From: Franconibacter helveticus LMG 23732
Lineage (GTDB): Bacteria; Pseudomonadota; Gammaproteobacteria; Enterobacterales; Enterobacteriaceae
Direction of reading: 5' to 3'
Assembly: GCF_000463115.2 (NCBI RefSeq)
Contig: NZ_AWFX01000007.1
Coordinates: 62,001 to 126,000 of the forward strand
DNA length: 64,000 nucleotides
Each line of letters starts with the position of its first letter. Position 1 is the stretch's first letter. Of the stretch, positions 9,619-19,828 are shown piece after piece. The translations under genes and the position numbers were made by a program. The notes under the pieces were generated by a model, which worked only from the letters and a program-made list of their open reading frames with translations, ran no database searches and had not been told where the DNA came from.

Positions 9619-12600
9619 GTCGTTGGAAGAAAATCAGCCTCGCCGTGCTGGTCTTTGTTTTATTACTGCTGGGCACAGTGGCGTTTCTGGTGGGCACCAC
9701 GACGGGTTTGCATCTATTGTTTAACGCTGCGAACCGCTGGGTGCCAGGCCTTGAGATAGGCAGCGTGACGGGCGGCTGGCGCAATCTGACGCTTAAAAAC
9801 GTGCGCTACGAGCAGCCGGGCGTAAACGTCGCCGCAGGGGAACTGCATCTGGCGGTGAAGCTCGCCTGTCTGCGTGACAGCAGCCTGTGTGTGAACGACC
9901 TGTCGCTCAAAGAGATCAACGTCGTGGTCGACACCAAAAAAATGCCGCCCGCAGCGCAAGCCGAGGAAGAAGACAGCGGGCCGCTTAACCTCTCAACGCC
10001 TTATCCCATCACGCTTTCGCGTGTGGCCCTCAATAACGTCAACATTAAAATCGACGATACCACCGTTTCGGTAATGGACTTTACCTCCGGGCTAAGCTGG
10101 AAAGATCGCGACCTGACGCTGATGCCCACTTCGCTGCAAGGGCTGCTTATCGCGCTGCCGAAGGTAGCGGAAGTGGCGCAGGAAGAGGTGGTGGAGCCGA
10201 AGATTGATAAGCCGCGCCCGGAGGAGAAACCGCTTGGCGAAACGCTACGCGACCTTTTCTCAAAACCGGTGCTGCCGGAGATGACCGATGTGCATCTGCC
10301 GCTCAACCTCACGATTGAGGAATTTCGCGGCGAACAGCTGCGCCTGACGGGCGATACGGACATTACCGTGCGCAATATGCTGCTGAAAGTGAGCAGCGTC
10401 GACGGGTTGACGAAGCTCGATGCGCTGGATATTGATTCCAACCAGGGCACCGTGAACGCCACCGGCACCGCAGAGCTGCGCAACAGCTGGCCGGTAGACA
10501 TTACGCTTAACAGCACGCTGAATGTGGAGCCGCTTAAAGGCGAGAAAGTGAAGCTGAAGCTTGGCGGCGCGCTGCGCGAACAGCTGGAGCTTGGCGTCAA
10601 CCTCTCCGGCCCGCTTGATGCGGTGCTGCGCGCCCAGACGCGGCTTGCCGAACCGGGGTTGCCGCTAAACCTCGATCTCACCAGCGAACGGCTTTCCTGG
10701 CCGTTGACCGGCCCTGAGCAGTACCAGGCGGATGACATCAAGCTGAAATTCACCGGCAAGATGACGGACTACACGCTCTCGTTCCGCACCGCCGTGCGCG
10801 GCGAGCAGCTGCCGCCCGCCACCATTACGCTTGACGGCAAGGGCAACGAACAGCAAATCAATATCGATAAACTGGACGTGGCGGCGTTGCAGGGCCATAC
10901 CACGCTAAAAGCGCTGCTCGACTGGCGACAGGCCATCAGCTGGCGCGGTGAACTGGCGCTCAACGGCATTAATACCGCGAAGCAGTACCCGGACTGGCCT
11001 TCGAAGCTGGATGGCCTGATGAAGCTGCGCGGCAGTTACTATGGCAGCAGCTGGCAGCTTGATGTGCCAGAGCTGAAGCTTGCCGGCAACGTGAAGCAAA
11101 ATAAAGTGAACGTTGAAGGCAAGCTTAAGGGCAACAGCTATATGCAGTGGACCATTCCGGGCCTGCATCTGGCGCTTGGCCGCAATAAAGCGGACGTAAA
11201 AGGGGAGCTGGGCGTAAAAGCGCTGGCGCTGGACGCCAACATCGACGCGCCGGGTCTCGATAATGCGCTACCGGGTCTGGGCGGTACGGCGAAGGGCGTT
11301 GTGAAGATTCGCGGCAACGTAGAAGCGCCGCAGGTGCAGGCGGATGTGACCGCTCGCGGCCTGCGCTGGCAGGAACTCTCTGTCGCCGATGCGCGTTTGC
11401 AGGGCGACATTACCTCTACCGATCAGATAGCGGGTAATCTCGATTTACGCGTAGAGCGGCTGGTGCAGGGCGATATCAATATGCGCCTGATTACGCTGAA
11501 CGCGAAAGGCAGTGAAAAAGCGCATCAGCTCCAGTTGCGCGCGCAGGGGCAGCCCGTTTCCGGTCAGCTTGATCTGCGCGGCAGCTTCGATCGCAAGACC
11601 ACCCGCTGGCGCGGCACGCTGGATAACACCCGTTTTGAAACGCCGGTTGGGCCATGGTCGCTGACGCGCGCCATCGCGCTGGATTACCGCGGCGAAGAGC
11701 AGAAAGTCAGCATTGGACCGCACTGCTGGGCGAACCCGAATGCCGAGCTGTGCGTGCCGCAAACGGTAGATGCAGGCGCCGCCGGGCATGCGGTTGTTAA
11801 CCTTAACCGCTTCGATCTCGCTATGCTCAAGCCGTTTATGCCGCAAGCGACCCAGGCAAGCGGCACCTTCAGCGGCAACGCGGATGTTAGCTGGGATACC
11901 ACCAAAGAAGGGTTGCCGCAGGGCAAGGTGCAGCTGGCGGGCCGGGGCGTACGCGTAACGCAAATCGTTAATGACAATGCGCTGCCGGTCGCTTTCGACA
12001 CGCTCAACCTGAGCGCGGAGCTGCGTAACAACCGCGCCGAACTCAACTGGCTGATTCGCCTGGTTAACAATGGCCAGTTTGATGGACAGGTGCAGATAAG
12101 CGACCCGCAGAACCGTCGAAACCTGGCGGGGAATGTGAACATTCGCAACTTCTCGCTGGCGATCGCCAACCCGGCGTTTTCCCGCGGTGAAAAAGCCGCG
12201 GGTACGCTGAACGCCAGTTTACGGCTTGCCGGTAACGCTGAACGTCCCCAGCTCTTCGGCCAGATGCAGCTTAACGGCGTGGATATCGAAGGGAATTTTA
12301 TGCCGTTCGATATGCAGCCAAGCCAGCTGGCGATGAACTTCAATGGCATGAGCTCGACCTTGCAGGGCGTGGTGCGCACGCAGCAGGGCGAGATTGCCCT
12401 GAACGGCAACGCCGACTGGAGCCAGCTTGATAACTGGCGGGCGCGCATCGCCGCGAAAGGCAGCCGGGTGCGCATCACGGTGCCGCCGATGGTACGGCTG
12501 GACGTTTCGCCGGACGTCGTACTGGAGGCAACGCCGAACCTGATTACGCTTGACGGCAGCGCCGACGTGCCCTGGGCGCGTATCGTCGTGAAAGATCTAC

Positions 12601-13397
12601 CGGAAAGCGCGGTCGGCGTCTCGAAAGATGAAGTGATGCTCGATGAAAATCTAAAACCGGAAAAAGACCCGAGCGCATCCATTCCAATTAATAGTAATCT
12701 GACCGTCCACGTAGGTAACAACGTGCGGATAGATGCTTTTGGGCTGAAGGCGCGGCTGACGGGCGACCTGAAGGTCGGCCAGGATAAACAGGGGCTGGGG
12801 CTTAACGGTCAGATCAACATTCCGGACGGCGAAGGACGTTTCCACGCTTATGGCCAGGATTTGATTGTGCGCAAAGGGGAGATCCTCTTCGCCGGCCCGC
12901 CAGACCAGCCGGTATTTAACATCGAAGCTATCCGTAACCCGGATTCCACCGAGAACGACGTCACTGCGGGCGTGAAAGTCACCGGCACGCCGGATGCGCC
13001 AAAAGTTGAAGTCTTCTCTGACCCGGCTATGTCCCAGCAAGAAGCGCTCTCTTATCTGCTTCGGGGACAAGGGCTTGAGAGCAATCAGAGCGACAGCGAA
13101 GCGATGACTTCCATGCTGATCGGTCTGGGGGTTGCACAAAGTGGGCAGGTTGTGGGTAAAATCGGCGAGACGTTTGGCGTGAAGAATCTGGCGCTGGATA
13201 CCGAAGGGGTGGGCGATTCGTCCCAGGTGGTGGTCAGCGGCTATGTACTGCCGGGTCTACAGGTGAAGTATGGCGTGGGTATTTTCGACTCGCTGGCAAC
13301 GCTCACGCTGCGCTACCGCCTTATGCCTAAGCTATATCTGGAAGCGGTGTCTGGCGTAGATCAGGCACTTGATTTGCTCTATCAGTTTGAGTTTTAG
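9615..13397 (+). CDS. tamB: translocation and assembly module subunit TamB (AsmA-like)
   Basis: A 1260-residue envelope-spanning protein. Residues about 7-30 form an N-terminal membrane anchor, followed by a long beta-rich AsmA-like body (a hydrophobic groove fold) and the conserved TamB C-terminal domain from about residue 900 ending in LYQFEF. It bridges the inner membrane to TamA and, with YhdP and YdbH, moves phospholipid to the outer membrane. Its start overlaps the tamA stop by four bases (ATGA), indicating translational coupling; ytfP begins two bases after its stop. Confidence 0.97.
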   Translation: MSRWKKISLAVLVFVLLLLGTVAFLVGTTTGLHLLFNAANRWVPGLEIGSVTGGWRNLTLKNVRYEQPGVNVAAGELHLAVKLACLRDSSLCVNDLSLKEINVVVDTKKMPPAAQAEEEDSGPLNLSTPYPITLSRVALNNVNIKIDDTTVSVMDFTSGLSWKDRDLTLMPTSLQGLLIALPKVAEVAQEEVVEPKIDKPRPEEKPLGETLRDLFSKPVLPEMTDVHLPLNLTIEEFRGEQLRLTGDTDITVRNMLLKVSSVDGLTKLDALDIDSNQGTVNATGTAELRNSWPVDITLNSTLNVEPLKGEKVKLKLGGALREQLELGVNLSGPLDAVLRAQTRLAEPGLPLNLDLTSERLSWPLTGPEQYQADDIKLKFTGKMTDYTLSFRTAVRGEQLPPATITLDGKGNEQQINIDKLDVAALQGHTTLKALLDWRQAISWRGELALNGINTAKQYPDWPSKLDGLMKLRGSYYGSSWQLDVPELKLAGNVKQNKVNVEGKLKGNSYMQWTIPGLHLALGRNKADVKGELGVKALALDANIDAPGLDNALPGLGGTAKGVVKIRGNVEAPQVQADVTARGLRWQELSVADARLQGDITSTDQIAGNLDLRVERLVQGDINMRLITLNAKGSEKAHQLQLRAQGQPVSGQLDLRGSFDRKTTRWRGTLDNTRFETPVGPWSLTRAIALDYRGEEQKVSIGPHCWANPNAELCVPQTVDAGAAGHAVVNLNRFDLAMLKPFMPQATQASGTFSGNADVSWDTTKEGLPQGKVQLAGRGVRVTQIVNDNALPVAFDTLNLSAELRNNRAELNWLIRLVNNGQFDGQVQISDPQNRRNLAGNVNIRNFSLAIANPAFSRGEKAAGTLNASLRLAGNAERPQLFGQMQLNGVDIEGNFMPFDMQPSQLAMNFNGMSSTLQGVVRTQQGEIALNGNADWSQLDNWRARIAAKGSRVRITVPPMVRLDVSPDVVLEATPNLITLDGSADVPWARIVVKDLPESAVGVSKDEVMLDENLKPEKDPSASIPINSNLTVHVGNNVRIDAFGLKARLTGDLKVGQDKQGLGLNGQINIPDGEGRFHAYGQDLIVRKGEILFAGPPDQPVFNIEAIRNPDSTENDVTAGVKVTGTPDAPKVEVFSDPAMSQQEALSYLLRGQGLESNQSDSEAMTSMLIGLGVAQSGQVVGKIGETFGVKNLALDTEGVGDSSQVVVSGYVLPGLQVKYGVGIFDSLATLTLRYRLMPKLYLEAVSGVDQALDLLYQFEF

Positions 13398-13399
13398 CA

Positions 13400-13750
13400 A
13401 TGCGAATATTTGTCTACGGCAGTTTACGACGCAAACAAGGCAACAGCCACTGGATGACCAACGCCCAGTGGCTGGGCGACTACGACATCGACAATTACCA
13501 GCTCTACAGTCTTGGCCACTACCCAGGGGCGGTGCCAGGCGAAGGAACGGTAACGGGGGAAGTCTATCGCATTGACGCCACGACGCTTTCCGAACTGGAT
13601 GCCCTGCGCACCAGCGGCGGCGAATACAAACGGCAGTTGATCCAGACGCCGTACGGCAGCGCCTGGATGTATGTTTACCAGCGCCCGGTCGAAGGCTTAA
13701 GGCGTATCGACAGCGGCAACTGGCTGGATCGTGACAAAGAAATAAAATAA
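13400..13750 (+). CDS. ytfP: gamma-glutamylcyclotransferase-fold protein YtfP
   Basis: A 116-residue protein of the BtrG/GGCT fold. The substrate-loop motif VYGSLRR lies at residues 4-10 and an acidic residue in SELDALRTSGGEY is placed as in cyclotransferases. Its physiological substrate is not established. It starts two bases after tamB in the same transcript and is followed by a strong terminator. Confidence 0.92.
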   Translation: MRIFVYGSLRRKQGNSHWMTNAQWLGDYDIDNYQLYSLGHYPGAVPGEGTVTGEVYRIDATTLSELDALRTSGGEYKRQLIQTPYGSAWMYVYQRPVEGLRRIDSGNWLDRDKEIK

Positions 13751-13799
13751 TTTGCGCTCGCGCGTTGCGCGGCCTGGGTATAGTCAGTAAGTCTTAATT

Positions 13800-13827
13800 A
13801 AAAAGCCACTCTTGCGAGTGGCTTTTT
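13800..13827 (+). terminator. terminator of tamA-tamB-ytfP
   Basis: AAAAAGCCACTC and GAGTGGCTTTTT form a perfect 12-base stem around TTGC. Confidence 0.9.
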
Positions 13828-13864
13828 GCTTTCTGCCAGGCACGCTTTCGTCACGCAGCCCCGG

Positions 13865-13972
13865 ACGAAACACGTTGACCGTTGCAGGCAACCGCTGCGC
13901 CTGCTCCTGCATTGACTGCGCCGCCACGGCGAAGCTTCGCCCTTCGCTGCCGGCGCGGGCCGCTTCCAGAAT
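13865..13972 (-). pseudogene. decayed methyl-accepting chemotaxis protein fragment
   Basis: Read on the minus strand, the frame gives LEAARAGSEGRSFAV directly joined to AAQSMQEQAQRLPATVNVFR. The first piece matches the conserved hairpin tip of chemoreceptors (VEAARAGEQGRGFAVV); the second matches the usual C-terminal end (ALEEQASRLTxAVxVFR). About 120-150 residues normally lying between are missing, as is everything upstream. It looks like an internally deleted remnant between ytfP and ppa. The evidence is motif resemblance in about 36 residues, so moderate. Confidence 0.5.
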
Positions 13973-14080
13973 AAACATGATCGGCTTAACAGGTGGAGCC
14001 GGAAGGGATTTACTGAATCGTGAGAGTTTTATGAAGCGCGCGGATCGCTGTAAAAAGCGGCGGAGGAGCGGAGAAACAAA

Positions 14081-14102
14081 CACACCGCCCGCAGGCGGTG
14101 TG
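14081..14102 (-). terminator. terminator of ppa
   Basis: CACACCGCC and GGCGGTGTG form a 9-base stem with a 4-base loop; on the minus strand it is followed by TTTGTTTCTC. Confidence 0.8.
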
Positions 14103-14121
14103 CAGCAGAACGCGGGAAGAA

Positions 14122-14652
14122 TTACTTCTTCGCAGCGCGTTCGAAAGAGGTGCGGATCTCTTCTTTTGCGGCTTCGGCGTCAGCCCAGCCATCCACTTTA
14201 ACCCACTTGCCTTTTTCCAGATCTTTGTAGTGCTCGAAGAAGTGAGCAATCTGCGCTTTCAGCAGTTCCGGCAGGTCATTCACATCTTTAATGTGATCGT
14301 ATTCTTTAGAGAGCTTGGTGTGCGGTACGGCAACCAGCTTCGCATCTTCGCCCGCTTCGTCGGTCATTTTCAGTACGCCAACCGGACGGCAGCGGATCAC
14401 GGAACCCGGCTGCAACGGATACGGCGTCGGGACCAGCACGTCAACCGGGTCGCCATCCAGGGAAAGGGTGTTATTGATGTAGCCGTAGTTGCACGGATAG
14501 AACATGGCGGTGGACATAAAACGGTCAACGAACAGCGCGCCGCTCTCTTTATCCACTTCGTATTTGATAGGGTCGGCATTCGCCGGGATTTCAATAACAA
14601 CGTAGATGTCTTCCGGCAGATCTTTGCCCGCAGGTACGTTCAGTAAGCTCAT
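14122..14652 (-). CDS. ppa: inorganic pyrophosphatase
   Basis: A 176-residue family I soluble pyrophosphatase that hydrolyses PPi and so drives biosynthetic reactions. The signature DGDPVD is at residues 66-71, giving the three metal-binding aspartates D66, D68 and D71. The start at 14652 ([20 protein letters not shown]) was preferred to an ATG nine codons earlier because it gives the known N-terminus and follows AAGGAAAC. Confidence 0.98.
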   Translation of the reverse strand: MSLLNVPAGKDLPEDIYVVIEIPANADPIKYEVDKESGALFVDRFMSTAMFYPCNYGYINNTLSLDGDPVDVLVPTPYPLQPGSVIRCRPVGVLKMTDEAGEDAKLVAVPHTKLSKEYDHIKDVNDLPELLKAQIAHFFEHYKDLEKGKWVKVDGWADAEAAKEEIRTSFERAAKK

Positions 14653-14815
14653 GTCTGTTTCCTTAAAAATGTATGGCAAACAAGTGCCCGGTATTATAGC
14701 CAGGTGGAAGTAAATGTCTTTGCCTGTTTTCGAAGACCAGGCGCAGCGGGGCGATTTTAAGACCTTTCAGGCGCCCGGAAAATCCATAAAGCCAGCCGCT
14801 TTCTTAATAAATTTA

Positions 14816-14829
14816 TGTAACCGCTTACA
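14816..14829. promoter_or_regulatory. GalR/LacI-type operator upstream of ytfQ
   Basis: TGTAACCGCTTACA has the form TGTAAnCGnTTACA, the generic LacI-family palindrome centred on CG and close to the GalR/GalS consensus. GalR controls ytfQ in E. coli, which supports the reading. Confidence 0.55.
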
Positions 14830-14964
14830 AAGCAGGTTCAGGACAGATTTATTGTTCCTAAAAAGCCCTTCGTAGCATCTGGTGCGGCAGCCGCGCCAGA
14901 GCTAGTCCTGCGTCACCTTTTGTCACTCACGGGATTTAACGTTTTCGTTACTTTTTTGAATTGT

Positions 14965-14987
14965 GATGTAACGCATTCAGTTACATC
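14965..14987. promoter_or_regulatory. inverted repeat upstream of ytfQ
   Basis: GATGTAAC and GTTACATC are a perfect 8-base inverted repeat separated by 7 bases, 67 bases before the ytfQ start. The protein that binds is unknown. Confidence 0.45.
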
Positions 14988-15053
14988 TCGTATTGTCTAT
15001 AGTTTCGGCGCAGGTGGAGTTTTAACCAACAATAACCCTACGAGGATGCACTT

Positions 15054-16010
15054 ATGTGGAAGCGCTTACTTCTGGTCACAGCAGTTTCGGCAGCCATGTC
15101 GTCTATGGCGATGGCTGCCCCGTTAACCGTGGGATTTTCTCAGGTAGGTTCCGAGTCTGGCTGGCGAGCGGCGGAAACTAACGTCGCCAAAAGCGAAGCG
15201 CAGAAGCGAGGCATTACGCTGAAGATTGCCGACGGGCAGCAAAAACAGGAAAACCAAATCAAGGCGGTGCGCTCTTTCATCGCCCAGGGCGTGGATGCCA
15301 TCTTTATTGCGCCGGTCGTTGCGACGGGCTGGGAGCCTGTGTTGCAGGAAGCGAAAGAGGCAGAGATCCCTGTCATCCTCCTTGACCGCTCCATCGACGT
15401 GAAAGACAAGTCGCTCTATATGACTACCGTTACTGCTGACAACGTGCTGGAAGGCAAGCTGATAGGCGACTGGCTGGTCAAAACCGTCGCCGGTAAGCCA
15501 TGTAATGTGGTGGAGTTGCAGGGCACCGTTGGCGCAAGCGTGGCGATTGACCGTAAAAAAGGCTTCGCCGAAGCCATTTCCAAAGCGCCAAATATCAAAA
15601 TCATTCGTTCGCAGTCCGGCGACTTTACCCGTTCGAAAGGTAAAGAAGTGATGGAAAGCTTTATTAAAGCGGAAGGCAACGGCAAGAACATTTGCATGGT
15701 TTACGCCCATAACGACGACATGGCTATCGGCGCCATCCAGGCCATCAAAGAGGCTGGCCTGAAGCCGGGTAAAGATATTCTTACCGGCTCAATCGACGGC
15801 GTGCCGGATATCTTCAAAGCGATGATGGACGGCGAAGCCAACGCAAGCGTTGAGCTGACGCCGAACATGGCGGGCCCGGCCTTCGACGCGCTGGAAAAAT
15901 TCAAAAAAGATGGCACCCAGCCTGAGAAGCTGACCATCACCAAATCCACGCTCTACCTGCCGGATACCGCCAAAGAGACGTTAGAACAGAAGAAAAACAT
16001 GGGGTACTGA
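15054..16010 (+). CDS. ytfQ: galactofuranose-binding periplasmic protein
   Basis: A 318-residue periplasmic sugar-binding protein of the ribose/galactose-binding family, preceded by GAGGA. The signal peptide is about residues 1-22 (WKRLLLVTAVSAAMSSMAMA). The mature start PLTVGFSQVGSESGWR and the VVELQGTVGASVAIDRKKGF segment match YtfQ. It delivers galactofuranose to the YtfRT-YjfF ABC transporter and is first in the operon. A 273-base gap with strong hairpins separates it from the ATPase gene, consistent with the binding protein being made in excess. Confidence 0.96.
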   Translation: MWKRLLLVTAVSAAMSSMAMAAPLTVGFSQVGSESGWRAAETNVAKSEAQKRGITLKIADGQQKQENQIKAVRSFIAQGVDAIFIAPVVATGWEPVLQEAKEAEIPVILLDRSIDVKDKSLYMTTVTADNVLEGKLIGDWLVKTVAGKPCNVVELQGTVGASVAIDRKKGFAEAISKAPNIKIIRSQSGDFTRSKGKEVMESFIKAEGNGKNICMVYAHNDDMAIGAIQAIKEAGLKPGKDILTGSIDGVPDIFKAMMDGEANASVELTPNMAGPAFDALEKFKKDGTQPEKLTITKSTLYLPDTAKETLEQKKNMGY

Positions 16011-16055
16011 TAAGCCTTAAGCAGTGGCGGCAGCCCGGGTAAATCTTTTTCTGGC

Positions 16056-16097
16056 GAGGGGGCGGTGAGAAAGAAACATTCTCACCGCAGCCCCCTC
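16056..16097 (+). terminator. large hairpin between ytfQ and ytfR (partial terminator or stabiliser)
   Basis: GCGGTGAGAA (16062-16071) pairs with TTCTCACCGC (16079-16088) and, across a small bulge, a G-rich run before it pairs with CCCCTC after it. No U-tract follows, so it more likely protects the ytfQ message or reduces read-through than stops transcription. A second small hairpin (CTTCCTT/AGGAAG) lies near 16190. Confidence 0.6.
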
Positions 16098-16283
16098 CCT
16101 GGAAAGCCAACAGAAACCCGGCAAGCGGGCATAACACCATTTCGCCCGGACCAGTTATCACAAATAAAGTCACCCTGTTATCGCTTCCTTCAAAAGGAAG
16201 GGGACACAGGCTCTGAAAGGTTCCCGGGAGCGCGCGCAGCGTAGCCGCAACCCGGAAGGTGCGTAGGTAAGGGGAGTCCGGCA

Positions 16284-17783
16284 ATGCATAACGAACAGCA
16301 GGAGATCCTGCGCACGGAAGGCTTAAGCAAACATTTTCCGGGCGTAAAAGCGCTTGAAGAGGTTAATTTCAGCCTGCGGCGCGGCGAGATTATGGCGCTG
16401 CTTGGCGAGAACGGCGCCGGAAAATCGACGCTGATTAAAGCCCTGACCGGCGTTTATCAGCCGGATGGCGGCACCGTCTTTCTTGAAGGCAAACCGGTGC
16501 GGCCGAGAAACACCGCCCATGCTCAGGAGCTTGGCATTGGCACCGTATACCAGGAAGTTAACCTGCTGCCCAATATGTCGGTGGCGGATAACCTGTTTAT
16601 CGGCCGCGAACCCCGGCGCTTTGGGCTGCTTCGTCGCAAAGAGATGGAACAGCGCGCCGCCAGGCTCATGGAGTCTTACGGTTTTAAGCTCGACGTGCGC
16701 GAGCCGCTAAACCGCTTTTCCGTGGCGATGCAGCAGATTGTCGCCATCTGCCGGGCCATCGATCTCTCAGCCAAAGTGCTTATCCTGGACGAGCCCACCG
16801 CGAGCCTCGACACCAAAGAGGTGGAGATGCTTTTCACCCTGATGCGCCAGTTGCGCGACCAGGGCGTGAGCCTGATTTTCGTCACCCATTTTCTCGACCA
16901 GGTTTATGAAGTGACCGACCGCATCACCGTGCTGCGCAACGGCAAATTCGTCGGCACCCGCGAAACCGCCGAACTGCCGCAAATCGAGCTGGTGAAAATG
17001 ATGCTGGGGCGCGAGCTGGAAACCAACGCGTTGCAGCGCGCCGGGCGCACGCTGCTGAGCGAAAAACCGGTGGCGGCCTTCAGCGGCTTTGGCAAGAAAG
17101 GGGTGATTACGCCTTTTGACCTGCAAGTGCGTCCGGGGGAAATCGTCGGTCTTGCCGGGCTGCTCGGCTCCGGGCGCACCGAAACCGCCGAGGTGATTTT
17201 CGGCATTCATCCCGCCGACAGCGGCACCGCCATCATCAAAGGCAAGCCGCAGACGCTGCGCTCGCCGCATCAGGCCTCCTGCCTTGGCATCGGCTTTTGC
17301 CCAGAAGATCGTAAGACTGACGGCATCATCGGCGCCGCCTCGGTGCGCGAGAATATCGTGCTGGCGCTCCAGGCCCAGCGCGGCTGGCTGCGGCCCATTC
17401 CCAGGCGCGAGCAAACAGAGATAGCCGAGCGTTTCATTCGCCAGCTTGGCATTCGTACCCCCGGCACCGAGCAGCCGATAGAGTTTCTCTCCGGCGGCAA
17501 CCAGCAAAAGGTGTTGCTGTCGCGCTGGCTACTCACGCGGCCGCAGTTTTTGATTCTGGATGAACCGACGCGCGGCATCGACGTAGGCGCGCACGCCGAA
17601 ATCATTCGCCTGATTGAAACGCTTTGCGCCGACGGGTTGGCGTTGCTGGTGATTTCATCAGAGCTGGAGGAGCTGGTGGGCTATGCCGACCGGGTGGTGA
17701 TCATGCGCGACCGGCAGCAGGTGGCGGAAATTCCGCTTGAGCAGCTTTCGGTCAGCGCGATTATGAATGCCATTGCGGCATAA
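16284..17783 (+). CDS. ytfR: galactofuranose ABC transporter, ATP-binding subunit
   Basis: A 499-residue double ATPase of the CUT2 sugar class. Domain 1 has Walker A GENGAGKST at residues 41-49 and Walker B LILDEPTASLD near 170; its signature is degenerate (FSVAMQQ), as is common in this class. Domain 2 lacks a canonical Walker A (GLLGSGRTE) but has the intact signature LSGGNQQ and LILDEPTRGID. It pairs with permeases YtfT and YjfF. The ytfT start lies 13 bases after its stop. Confidence 0.96.
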   Translation: MHNEQQEILRTEGLSKHFPGVKALEEVNFSLRRGEIMALLGENGAGKSTLIKALTGVYQPDGGTVFLEGKPVRPRNTAHAQELGIGTVYQEVNLLPNMSVADNLFIGREPRRFGLLRRKEMEQRAARLMESYGFKLDVREPLNRFSVAMQQIVAICRAIDLSAKVLILDEPTASLDTKEVEMLFTLMRQLRDQGVSLIFVTHFLDQVYEVTDRITVLRNGKFVGTRETAELPQIELVKMMLGRELETNALQRAGRTLLSEKPVAAFSGFGKKGVITPFDLQVRPGEIVGLAGLLGSGRTETAEVIFGIHPADSGTAIIKGKPQTLRSPHQASCLGIGFCPEDRKTDGIIGAASVRENIVLALQAQRGWLRPIPRREQTEIAERFIRQLGIRTPGTEQPIEFLSGGNQQKVLLSRWLLTRPQFLILDEPTRGIDVGAHAEIIRLIETLCADGLALLVISSELEELVGYADRVVIMRDRQQVAEIPLEQLSVSAIMNAIAA

Positions 17784-17796
17784 GGAGTCTGGAGTG

Positions 17797-18816
17797 ATGG
17801 GATCATTACCTGAAGTGGGCAGGCCAAAACGCCGCTTTCGCTGGCCGCCGGGCATGCCGCAGCTTGCGGCGTTGCTGCTGGTGCTGCTGGTAGACAGCCT
17901 GGTGGCGAGCCACTTCTTTGAGATTGTGTTGCAGGATGGGCGCCTGTTCGGCAGCCCGATCGATATCCTCAATCGCGCCGCCCCGGTGGCGCTGCTGGCG
18001 ATTGGCATGACGCTGGTCATCGCTACCGGCGGCATTGATCTTTCCGTTGGCGCGACCATGGCCATCGCCGGAGCGACTGCCGCGGCAATGACGGTGGCGG
18101 GCCACAGTCTGGCGGTCGTGTTGCTGGCTTCTTTAGGCGTAGGCGTGCTGGCGGGGCTGTGGAACGGCATTTTAGTGGCGGTGCTGAAAATTCAGCCCTT
18201 TGTCGCCACGCTGATACTAATGGTGGCCGGTCGCGGGGTGGCGCAGCTTATCACCTCGGGGCAAATCGTCACTTTTAATTCACCTTCGCTCTCCTGGCTT
18301 GGCAGCGGTTCGCTGCTGCTTTTCCCAACGCCCGTTATTATCGCGCTCGTGACGCTTGTGGTTTTCTGGCTTTTCACCCGCAAAACGGCGCTCGGCATGT
18401 TTATCGAAGCGGTGGGGATTAACATCCGCGCGGCAAAAAACGCCGGTGTTAACACCCGCAGCGTCGTGATGCTGACCTACATCCTGAGCGGCGTCTGCGC
18501 CGCTATCGCCGGGGTTATCGTCGCCGCGGATATTCGCGGCGCGGATGCCAATAATGCAGGGCTCTGGCTTGAGCTGGACGCGATCCTCGCGGTGGTGATC
18601 GGCGGCGGCTCGCTGATGGGCGGGCGCTTTAACCTCGCGCTTTCGGTGGTGGGCGCGCTGATTATCCAGGGGATGAATACCGGCATTTTGCTTTCTGGCT
18701 TTCCGCCGGAGCTGAATCAGGTGGTGAAAGCGGTGGTGGTGCTCTGCGTGCTGATTGTCCAGTCGCCGCGCTTTATTGGTTTGCTGAAGGGAGTGCGCCG
18801 TCATGATAAAACGTAA
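17797..18816 (+). CDS. ytfT: galactofuranose ABC transporter, permease subunit 1
   Basis: A 339-residue polytopic inner-membrane protein of the BPD_transp_2 (RbsC-like) family. The hallmark GMTLVIATGGIDLSVGA lies near residues 67-83 and EAA-like cytoplasmic segments follow. The start at 17797 gives MGSLPEVGRPKRRFRWPPGM, matching the YtfT N-terminus, with AAGGAG about 9 bases upstream. Its end overlaps yjfF by 14 bases, so the two permeases are probably translated in a coupled way and form a heterodimer. Confidence 0.95.
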   Translation: MGSLPEVGRPKRRFRWPPGMPQLAALLLVLLVDSLVASHFFEIVLQDGRLFGSPIDILNRAAPVALLAIGMTLVIATGGIDLSVGATMAIAGATAAAMTVAGHSLAVVLLASLGVGVLAGLWNGILVAVLKIQPFVATLILMVAGRGVAQLITSGQIVTFNSPSLSWLGSGSLLLFPTPVIIALVTLVVFWLFTRKTALGMFIEAVGINIRAAKNAGVNTRSVVMLTYILSGVCAAIAGVIVAADIRGADANNAGLWLELDAILAVVIGGGSLMGGRFNLALSVVGALIIQGMNTGILLSGFPPELNQVVKAVVVLCVLIVQSPRFIGLLKGVRRHDKT

Positions 18817-19804
18817 CCTGCCGCTGATGATTACGCTTGCGGTGTTTGTGCTGGGCTACCTCTATTGCCTGACGCAGTTCCCCGGCTTCGCCTCGACGCG
18901 TGTCATTTGCAACATTCTTACCGATAACGCTTTTCTGGGGATCATTGCGGTTGGCATGACGTTTGTGATCCTCTCCGGCGGGATCGATCTCTCGGTCGGT
19001 TCAGTGATCGCCTTCACCGGCGTCTTTCTCGCCAAAGCGATAGGCTTCTGGGGACTCTCGCCGCTGGTGGCTTTCCCGCTGGTGCTGGCGATGGGGTGCG
19101 CCTTTGGCGCCTTTATGGGGCTGTTGATCGACGCGCTGAAGATCCCGGCGTTTATCATTACGCTTGCGGGTATGTTTTTCCTGCGCGGCGTAAGTTATCT
19201 GGTCTCCGAAGAGTCGATTCCCATTGATCACCCGATTTACGACACCCTCTCAAGCCTTGCCTGGAAAATCCCCGGCGGTGGGCGTTTAAGCGCGATGGGG
19301 CTGCTGATGCTGGGCGTGGTAGTGATTGGCATTTTCCTTGCTCACCGCACCCGCTTTGGCAACCAGGTTTACGCCATCGGCGGCAGCGCGGTTTCGGCGA
19401 ACCTGATGGGCATCTCCACACGCAGCACCACCATCCGTATTTATATGCTTTCCACCGGGCTCGCCACGCTGGCTGGCATCGTTTTCTCTGTTTACACCTC
19501 GGCGGGCTATGCGCTGGCGGGCGTTGGGGTGGAGCTCGACGCCATCGCTTCGGTGGTTATCGGCGGCACACTGCTCTCCGGCGGTGTGGGAACCGTGCTC
19601 GGTACGCTGTTCGGCGTGGCTATTCAGGGGTTGATCCAGACTTATATTAACTTTGACGGCACGCTCAGCTCGTGGTGGACCAAAATCGCCATCGGCATCC
19701 TGCTGTTTATTTTTATCGCGCTGCAACGCGGCCTGACCGTGCTGTGGGAAAACCGCCAGAGCGCCGACGTTAAGCGCGTTAGCACCATTTCAACAAGCCA
19801 GTAA
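18803..19804 (+). CDS. yjfF: galactofuranose ABC transporter, permease subunit 2
   Basis: A 333-residue membrane protein with the same RbsC-type signature (GMTFVILSGGIDLSVGS, about residues 49-65) and around eight hydrophobic helices. It is the last gene of ytfQ-ytfR-ytfT-yjfF and overlaps ytfT by 14 bases. In E. coli it is followed by fbp; here about 3.3 kb of extra genes separate the two. Confidence 0.95.
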   Translation: MIKRNLPLMITLAVFVLGYLYCLTQFPGFASTRVICNILTDNAFLGIIAVGMTFVILSGGIDLSVGSVIAFTGVFLAKAIGFWGLSPLVAFPLVLAMGCAFGAFMGLLIDALKIPAFIITLAGMFFLRGVSYLVSEESIPIDHPIYDTLSSLAWKIPGGGRLSAMGLLMLGVVVIGIFLAHRTRFGNQVYAIGGSAVSANLMGISTRSTTIRIYMLSTGLATLAGIVFSVYTSAGYALAGVGVELDAIASVVIGGTLLSGGVGTVLGTLFGVAIQGLIQTYINFDGTLSSWWTKIAIGILLFIFIALQRGLTVLWENRQSADVKRVSTISTSQ

Positions 19805-19828
19805 CACCCTGAAATGGCTAAAAATGAT

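Larger units (their letters stand above)
13751..14121. other. ytfP-ppa intergenic region (371 bases)
   Basis: It holds the ytfP terminator, the chemoreceptor remnant on the minus strand and the ppa terminator. No intact gene is supported. Confidence 0.6.
14653..15053. other. ppa-ytfQ divergent regulatory region (401 bases)
   Basis: No gene is supported. Two symmetric sites stand out: a LacI/GalR-type operator at 14816-14829 and a spaced inverted repeat at 14965-14987. Promoters for both flanking genes must lie here. Confidence 0.6.
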
